Part shown: positions 60,036 to 64,000 of the stretch, one piece after another | Numbering within the stretch: the first letter of the stretch is position 1 | How the letters are laid out: every line of letters starts with the position of its first letter | Assembly (NCBI RefSeq): GCF_015694465.1 | Contig: NZ_JADQDO010000007.1 | Span: 156,241-220,240, forward strand | Direction: 5' to 3' | DNA from: Microvirga alba | GTDB taxonomy: Bacteria > Pseudomonadota > Alphaproteobacteria > Rhizobiales > Beijerinckiaceae | DNA length: 64,000 bases | The notes under the pieces: generated by a model | Told to the model about the DNA's origin: nothing | Seen by the model: the letters and a program-made list of their open reading frames with translations, nothing else | The model's database searches: none | Position numbers and translations under genes: made by a program

Positions 60036-60133
60036 TACTCTTCCCCCTCTTCGCCGGAGAGCCAAGGCGCAAGGGCAAATGCCTTTGCCAATAGAGCGCG
60101 CTCCTGCTCTTGGAGCCGGGCAACTTGTTCCAA
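60035..60133 (-). CDS. possible very small gene before the DnaA-like gene
   Basis: A frame ending at TAA overlapping the next ATG (TAATG) encodes a helical, charged peptide (EQVARLQEQERALLAKAFAL). No ATG or GTG is available; TTG 60133 is the only near candidate. The frame extends upstream into the neighbouring gene, so the start is uncertain. Confidence 0.3.
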   Translation of the reverse strand: MEQVARLQEQERALLAKAFALAPWLSGEEGEE

Positions 60134-60173
60134 AATATGATTGGCTTTGCGTTCTCGGTCCGCGCGGAACCGC

Positions 60174-60554
60174 CTAGAGAGGGGCAGCTTGCGAACGGCT
60201 TGCCGCTCGCTCCAGCGCTCTAGCCAGCGCTTGCACCTGCTCCGCAATCCTATTCTGCTCAGCTTGAAGGTATTGGAGTTTGTCACGGATCTGCCCCAGG
60301 TCTGCAGGAGTGTTCTGTCGAAGGGCAACCCGAACTTTTTCCACGGCTTCAATGCCTGGGTTCTTGGCTTCCCGGTTGAAAAAGGCTTTGGCGGTGCGGA
60401 AAGAGATCCCCGCTGCACGGGCAGCGCGCTCTAGCCAACGGTCGCGGGTTTCATCGCCCCGTCGATTGCCTGCTAGCTCAATAATCGCATCGCGCATTTC
60501 GTCGACAACGAGGGTCACGACACGACCTCTCGCGCTGGATGAACTGTCCAACAT
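60174..60554 (-). CDS. HTH plus coiled-coil regulator, early phage
   Basis: A 126-residue protein with an HTH-like block (RWLERAARAAGISFRTAKAF) and a C-terminal coiled coil (IRDKLQYLQAEQNRIAEQVQ). It is the first gene of the leftward early operon, so a CII/regulator role is plausible. No known family fits fully. Confidence 0.6.
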   Translation of the reverse strand: MLDSSSSARGRVVTLVVDEMRDAIIELAGNRRGDETRDRWLERAARAAGISFRTAKAFFNREAKNPGIEAVEKVRVALRQNTPADLGQIRDKLQYLQAEQNRIAEQVQALARALERAASRSQAAPL

Positions 60555-60604
60555 AACGGACGCCTCTTGTGGTGAGTTGAACTCACCGCAGCGAAGGGCT
60601 TCGA

Positions 60605-60835
60605 ATGATCATCAACGGCCATCGATTCGACTTTGGCGAGTACATCGATGGCCTGAAGGGAACTCAGAAAAAGAGCCGGGAGCGCGGGACTCGTGCCCCC
60701 GGCCAAGTCAAGGGAGGCGTCAAACAGAGTGCGGGCAGGAAGCCGGTCGAAACGCGCTTCAAGGCCACACTGAACGAGCCGGGAGAACCCCGGCCCTCTT
60801 ACCGGACTATCCGGCAAGCTCGGAAAGGGCAGTGA
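60605..60835 (+). CDS. small basic phage protein
   Basis: A 76-residue protein (MIINGHRFDFGEYIDGLKGT...) with a basic middle and the C-terminus RQARKGQ. The next small gene, starting at the very next base, ends in the similar RQAMRGQ. It runs rightward, opposite to its neighbours. Function unknown. Confidence 0.5.
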   Translation: MIINGHRFDFGEYIDGLKGTQKKSRERGTRAPGQVKGGVKQSAGRKPVETRFKATLNEPGEPRPSYRTIRQARKGQ

Positions 60836-60997
60836 ATGCCCCAAAACTGGAAGCCGGTTGCTTGCCCCACGAGCGCAACCGGAAAAGCTCGTCAAAGAAC
60901 TCCGAAAACGGGCCTCTATTTTCAGGGTGGGGCGCGACCCTATGGCAGGGGTCGGCGCTCTTGCTGCACGATGCGGCAAGCTATGAGGGGGCAGTGA
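60836..60997 (+). CDS. 53-residue small protein with repeated C-terminus
   Basis: ATG 60836 follows the previous TGA directly. The product MPQNWKPVACPTSATGKARQ is basic and ends RQAMRGQ. The last 35 bp plus flanking bases repeat those at the end of the preceding gene (60811-60850 vs 60972-61013), which suggests a small duplication. Confidence 0.4.
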   Translation: MPQNWKPVACPTSATGKARQRTPKTGLYFQGGARPYGRGRRSCCTMRQAMRGQ

Positions 60998-61032
60998 TTG
61001 GCCCCAGAAACTGGATAATGTGAGCGCGGCCA

Positions 61033-61275
61033 TCATGCCCGCGCGCCTCGTGGGGCCACTCGGGCCTCGGCCATATCCGCGAGGCTTTTCAGTGTGACCC
61101 CTGTAATCTTTCGGGACCGAGCAGCCGTTACCGCACGGTTCCAGTATGGACTTGGGATGACAAACCCCTGTCGCTCACGGTGAGCCATCCCCTTCCCAGC
61201 GGAATACGTGATGCCGAGATCCGCAACGAAATCCGACAAAGACGGCCACCGATCAATGATGCTATACTGAGTCAT
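61033..61275 (-). CDS. Cro-like small DNA-binding protein
   Basis: An 80-residue basic protein (MTQYSIIDRWPSLSDFVADL...) with a helix-turn-helix-like segment (LSDFVADLGITYSAGKGMAH). It is divergent from the S24 repressor across 17 bp, as cro is to cI. A role in lytic switching is inferred from position. Confidence 0.65.
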   Translation of the reverse strand: MTQYSIIDRWPSLSDFVADLGITYSAGKGMAHRERQGFVIPSPYWNRAVTAARSRKITGVTLKSLADMAEARVAPRGARA

Positions 61276-61295
61276 AGCTATAGCTATAAATCATG
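61275..61295. promoter_or_regulatory. divergent operator/promoter between cro-like and repressor genes
   Basis: TAGCTATAGCTA (61275-61286) is a palindrome flanked by GTCAT (61271-61275) and ATGAC (61292-61296). TATAAA (61285-61290) could be a -10 box for the rightward gene. Start codons of both neighbours overlap the symmetric flanks. Confidence 0.6.
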
Positions 61296-62105
61296 ACCGA
61301 CATAAGTCAAGCAATGAGTGATGAAATATATCCACCAACCTCGCTAAGCGAGGATATGGCACGGAGCAAGAAAGAAGAGCGGGAACAGAGGGCCGCTCGC
61401 CTGAAAGAGGCACGCCTCAAAGCGGGCTTTAAAAGCATGCCCGCTGCCGCTCGTACCATGCGAGTGAATATCTCGACCTATAAGGCCCACGAAGCCGGGA
61501 CAAACGGCTTCGACACGCCTGACGCCAGGATCTATGCCAAAGCGTTCAAGGTCTCGGCATCTTGGCTAATGACGGGCGACGAGACCCCGGAGGACGCCGA
61601 GACGGAAGCAGCACCGGAACAGGCATCGGTGCCTCATGCCGATGTTGTCGGAGAGGTTGCGGCTGGCCGCTGGCTGTCGGTCGATTTCCACGACGAGGCC
61701 AAGTACGAGCCCGTACCCTTCGTGCCCGGTCGTTTTGCTGACCTGCCTCAGACAGCCTATCGCGTCGTCGGGCCATCGATGGACCAGAAACGCATAGACG
61801 ACGGGGACTTCATAATATGCGTTCCATACATAGCAGCCAGAACCGCACCGCAGAGCTATGATATCGTTGTGGTTGAAACCAGCCGAGGCGGTGAAATTGA
61901 GCGGACCTGCAAAGAATTGATTGTAGGAAATGAAGCTTACGAATTATGGCCGAGATCAAGCCAACCGTCATTCTTCCACCCGATTATAATCCCACGTACC
62001 CCAGAGAACGAAACGCAACCGTGGGCTATAGATGATGATAGCAAGACTGTTACCCTCGTTGCGCTCGTTATAGGCAGATTCCGACCATTCAGCCAAAGTT
62101 ACTGA
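61293..62105 (+). CDS. S24-type phage repressor (LexA/CI-like)
   Basis: Up to 270 residues. An HTH region (ARLKEARLKAGFKSMPAAAR, then NISTYKAHEAGTNGF) is followed by a LexA/S24 domain: the putative cleavage site in VVGEVAAGRWLSVD, the catalytic Ser in RVVGPSMDQK, and RTCKELIV with the likely Lys. DNA damage-induced RecA activation would cleave it and induce the phage. The first ATG is 61293, but ATG 61314 or 61356 (MARSKK, preceded by a CCTCGC-TAA-GCGAGG hairpin) may be the true start. Confidence 0.85.
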   Translation: MTDISQAMSDEIYPPTSLSEDMARSKKEEREQRAARLKEARLKAGFKSMPAAARTMRVNISTYKAHEAGTNGFDTPDARIYAKAFKVSASWLMTGDETPEDAETEAAPEQASVPHADVVGEVAAGRWLSVDFHDEAKYEPVPFVPGRFADLPQTAYRVVGPSMDQKRIDDGDFIICVPYIAARTAPQSYDIVVVETSRGGEIERTCKELIVGNEAYELWPRSSQPSFFHPIIIPRTPENETQPWAIDDDSKTVTLVALVIGRFRPFSQSY

Positions 62106-62226
62106 ACAAAAACTAAACACCCAGACCCGATATACAGAACAATTGAATCGCCCGTTAGATTTCTACGATTGCGCGGGAACAGCCGATCGGTGAGCATACC
62201 CCTTTATGGGTAGGGCGGGGGCTACG

Positions 62227-62562
62227 ATGGGCAAAGTAAGGGGCGCTTTCCAACTGGCAAAACCACCTCCCTGTTGCGGGCAGGGCGGAACTATCTGCCG
62301 CTTCGATAGCTCTGAAACCCTTATTCTATGGAGCCAGGAAACCGAGATCCGGGATGGCGACATGGTGATGCTTGAGTATGACGGCGGCGCCTCAACCAGC
62401 ATCGTTTACTTGCGCGCCTCTCGCGCCGCTGACGGCATCTCCCTTCATACCCGCTGCGACCATCCACCATTCCCGGTCCACTCGGGCGCTACCGAGCTGA
62501 CCAACGGCGTTATATCCCTAAAGATCCTTGGCGTGCTGAAGGGCTCGTACCTCGCATTCTAG
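62227..62562 (+). CDS. hypothetical protein, S24-like fold remnant
   Basis: A 111-residue protein from ATG 62227. The segment IRDGDMVMLEYDGGASTSIV and the end GVISLKILGVLKGSYLAF resemble the beta-rich S24 peptidase fold, but neither the Ser nor Lys motif is seen. It may be a repressor-like or anti-repressor protein. An upstream ATG at 62206 is also in frame. Confidence 0.5.
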   Translation: MGKVRGAFQLAKPPPCCGQGGTICRFDSSETLILWSQETEIRDGDMVMLEYDGGASTSIVYLRASRAADGISLHTRCDHPPFPVHSGATELTNGVISLKILGVLKGSYLAF

Positions 62563-62646
62563 AAATAGCTATTTTTTATATCCGGACCGCTTGACGCGTC
62601 GGTCATAATATGTGACTGTCGGTTCATCCAACGAGGATGAGCCCCG

Positions 62647-63003
62647 ATGCCGCAGACCCTCACACACAAGTTCGAAGACGCCCCGCTCCTATCACTGAGC
62701 GATGCCACCGCACTTCTCGCCACAGGCAAGGTCGAAGTCTCCTACGATGACGATGGAGAATGGACGGCTCGCGAGATCCAGCTTGTGGTCAAGGATAGCG
62801 CTGAAGACGAGCGCGCTATCTACCTCGACAACCGCTATAACCGCGAAATCTGGAACGCTGTCGTTTCCGGCCTCAGAGCCGACATAGACGAGGCCGTTGT
62901 CCTCGCTCTCGCAGAAGACGGCATTGCCATCCCCGATTGGAACGATGAGCACCGCCTGAGCGCCGCTCAACTCGTCGACCGTATCGCGATGGGGGCCCGG
63001 TGA
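62647..63003 (+). CDS. hypothetical phage protein
   Basis: A 118-residue acidic protein (MPQTLTHKFEDAPLLSLSDA..., then AEDERAIYLDNRYNREIWNA). First of three overlapping small rightward genes. No family recognised. Confidence 0.6.
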   Translation: MPQTLTHKFEDAPLLSLSDATALLATGKVEVSYDDDGEWTAREIQLVVKDSAEDERAIYLDNRYNREIWNAVVSGLRADIDEAVVLALAEDGIAIPDWNDEHRLSAAQLVDRIAMGAR

Positions 63004-63221
63004 TGCTCCAGCCATCCAACGATCAGCAGATGATCCGTCTCGCCGCTCTGAAAGCAAAACTCTCGGCGACGGATGCTTTGGCCGATCTGATCAGAGCCAG
63101 CGCCATTCGCGACACCTCCTCAGACGAGCCATACGAGAACGCTTCGGCTCTCTCCGGTCACATCTCAGCAGCTCTCGCGATGGTCGAGATCATTCTCGAG
63201 GACATGGGAGCGACGGCATGA
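63003..63221 (+). CDS. hypothetical phage protein
   Basis: A 72-residue helical protein (MLQPSNDQQMIRLAALKAKL...). ATG 63003 overlaps the previous stop (TGATG). Coupled with the following gene as ATGA. Function unknown. Confidence 0.6.
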   Translation: MLQPSNDQQMIRLAALKAKLSATDALADLIRASAIRDTSSDEPYENASALSGHISAALAMVEIILEDMGATA

Positions 63222-63454
63222 CTCCCTACAGCGAAAGCAAAATCATCGGGGAACTGGCTGACAACGGCTGGCCTGAGATGTCGATGAGCGACGCAACCGA
63301 GATCCTCGTCAATCGAGGCATTCGCCCTTCACTCTCTCCTATCTCGCTTGAGGAAGCCATGAAACGGGCCAAGGCCCGCATGTCCCGACGCAAGCGCGTC
63401 TTCATCAACGACCACAGCCCATCTCCCTCAACATTCCCCGTCGCCGCTGAATAA
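63218..63454 (+). CDS. hypothetical phage protein
   Basis: A 78-residue protein (MTPYSESKIIGELADNGWPE...), with a basic segment (AMKRAKARMSRRKRVF). It overlaps the upstream gene by 4 bp. Function unknown. Confidence 0.6.
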   Translation: MTPYSESKIIGELADNGWPEMSMSDATEILVNRGIRPSLSPISLEEAMKRAKARMSRRKRVFINDHSPSPSTFPVAAE

Positions 63455-63466
63455 GGAGCCGACGTG

Positions 63467-64000
63467 ATGGCCAAAAAGCCCGCGCCAAAACCCACGCCTG
63501 AAGTCATCACTGCGTTCAAGGGGTTTGATAAGAACCTCGCTTGCCGTAGTTTCCAATATGAAATCGGCAAGACCTACAAATCCGACAGCGCCAATATCGT
63601 TCGCTGCGCTGCGGGTGGGTTCCATAGCTGCGACAACCCGCTCGATATCTGGTCCTACTACCCAGTCCTGGCCGACGACGGGTCTCTTGCGCGATACGCA
63701 GTCGTTGAGGCCAGCGGCAAGATTTGCCGCGCCGAAGCAAACGACACAAAATTCGCTTCTGGCGAGATCACCATCAAAGCCGAATTGAAGCTGCCTGAGT
63801 TCATCAAAGCCGCCGTCTCATGGATGATGAATAATGTAAAGGCAGACGGAGAAGCCTCCTCCGGGCACTACGCACGGCTGGCCTCCTCCGGGGACTCCGC
63901 ACAGCTGGCCTCCTCCGGGCACTACGCACGGCTGGCCTCCTCCGGGGGCTACGCACAGCTGGCCTCCTCCGGGGACTACGCACAGCTGGCCTCCTCCGGG
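63467..64000 (+). CDS. DUF7666-like protein with 9-residue tandem repeats (3' end outside window)
   Basis: ATG 63467 follows AAGGAG (63453-63458). The N-terminal 129 residues (VITAFKGFDKNLACRSFQYE ... RCAAGGFHSCDNPLDIWSYY) match small phage domains often followed by repeats. From 63854 an exact 27-bp unit codes ASSG(H/D/G)(Y/S)A(R/Q)L again and again to the window edge. Repeats of this kind may form a beta-solenoid. Stop lies beyond the window; function unknown. Confidence 0.7.
   Translation, partial: MAKKPAPKPTPEVITAFKGFDKNLACRSFQYEIGKTYKSDSANIVRCAAGGFHSCDNPLDIWSYYPVLADDGSLARYAVVEASGKICRAEANDTKFASGEITIKAELKLPEFIKAAVSWMMNNVKADGEASSGHYARLASSGDSAQLASSGHYARLASSGGYAQLASSGDYAQLASSG
63854..64000 (+). 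repeat. 27-bp in-frame tandem repeat
   Basis: Five full copies (63854, 63881, 63908, 63935, 63962) and a partial sixth to the window end. The unit starts GCCTCCTCCGGG; variation is limited to a few codon positions (cac/gac/ggc, tac/tcc, cgg/cag). Near-identity at silent positions points to recent expansion. Confidence 0.9.

Larger units (their letters stand above)
34178..64000. mobile_element. P22-like podoviral prophage (right end outside window)
   Basis: From just after tRNA-Pro to the window end nearly all genes are phage-type. The order is lysis, tail/ejection, P22-type gp10, gp4, coat, scaffold, portal and terminase, then a NusG-like regulator, replication genes and a divergent repressor/Cro region. 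No integrase or contractile/long-tail genes (sheath, tape measure) are seen. The left boundary is inferred from the first phage-like gene and could lie anywhere between 34100 and 34350. Structural genes appear intact, so it may be an active temperate phage. Confidence 0.85.

Noticed and set aside
58000..62184. A shared 19-nt stretch (CGATTGCGCGGGAA-AGCC with one mismatch) at 58000-58018 and 62166-62184
   Set aside because: One near-match of this length in 30 kb of GC-rich DNA is within chance, and one copy is inside a coding region.
63854..64000. CRISPR array
   Set aside because: The 27-bp units are contiguous without spacers and lie in frame within a coding sequence.
34178..64000. Gene transfer agent or long-tailed phage
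   Set aside because: No tape-measure, sheath, major tail or GTA-type genes; coat, portal, gp4 and gp10 types are podoviral.

Overview
The window is high-GC alphaproteobacterial DNA, most likely from the order Hyphomicrobiales (Rhizobiales). Supporting signs are the glpX-hom-alaC gene block, rplM-rpsI with an extended S9, and DUF6894, DUF2842 and BA14K-type small proteins. Class I PhaC, CtaA and a type 2 ArgC fit the same group. The genus cannot be fixed from sequence reading alone; Microvirga, Bosea or Methylobacterium-like lineages are all possible.

Layout, host part (1-34177). 1-3144 holds a lipid/polyketide cassette: an acyl carrier protein (cut by the window edge), a type III polyketide synthase and a fatty-acyl-AMP ligase. 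It is followed by a KDPGal aldolase with an RNase Z-like hydrolase (3184-4793), a membrane protein, a cupredoxin and a Tat-type metallophosphoesterase. 7590-14583 carries a DUF6894 protein, tRNA-Glu, recJ, a GNAT acetyltransferase, glpX, hom, alaC and a lipoprotein, all leftward. Then come phaC, fadL, a fumarylacetoacetase-family hydrolase, argC, the rpsI/rplM operon, a GST, a thioesterase, a CoA-binding protein, metY, a ParA-like ATPase, a LysE exporter, ctaA and DUF2842. A three-gene signalling operon follows (molybdopterin-domain-like periplasmic protein, PAS histidine kinase, LuxR-type response regulator), and the host part ends with a BA14K-like protein and tRNA-Pro(GGG).

Layout, prophage part (about 34178 to beyond 64000). 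Immediately next to tRNA-Pro lies a P22-like podoviral prophage whose right end and integrase are outside the window. Immunity is at 61033-62105 (Cro-like and S24 repressor genes, divergent), with a rightward accessory operon to its right. Leftward from about 60.5 kb run a predicted regulator, a DnaA-domain-IV protein, a DUF1064 nuclease, a replication-initiator-like protein, a GapR/DUF2312 protein, several small genes and last a NusG/RfaH-like protein (55975-56622). After a 434-bp gene-free leader comes the late operon: small and large terminase, portal, scaffold, P22-type coat, gp4-like and gp10-like head/tail proteins, ejection proteins (one with a GH73 muramidase domain), fibre proteins, a tail protein with a transglutaminase-like Cys-His-Asp triad, and an endolysin-holin lysis module. 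Rightward small genes are inserted in the late region: an acetyltransferase and three tiny membrane proteins.

The most interesting proposal is a phage-encoded NusG-type late antitermination system. The NusG-like gene sits exactly where lambdoid phages keep Q. The leader after it contains a 24-25-nt imperfect direct repeat, a second short repeat and a terminator-like hairpin. The late operon is studded with hairpin-plus-U-tract elements, several of them abutting the next gene's ribosome binding site. This architecture would need processive read-through. The wiring is inferred from position and sequence, not demonstrated.
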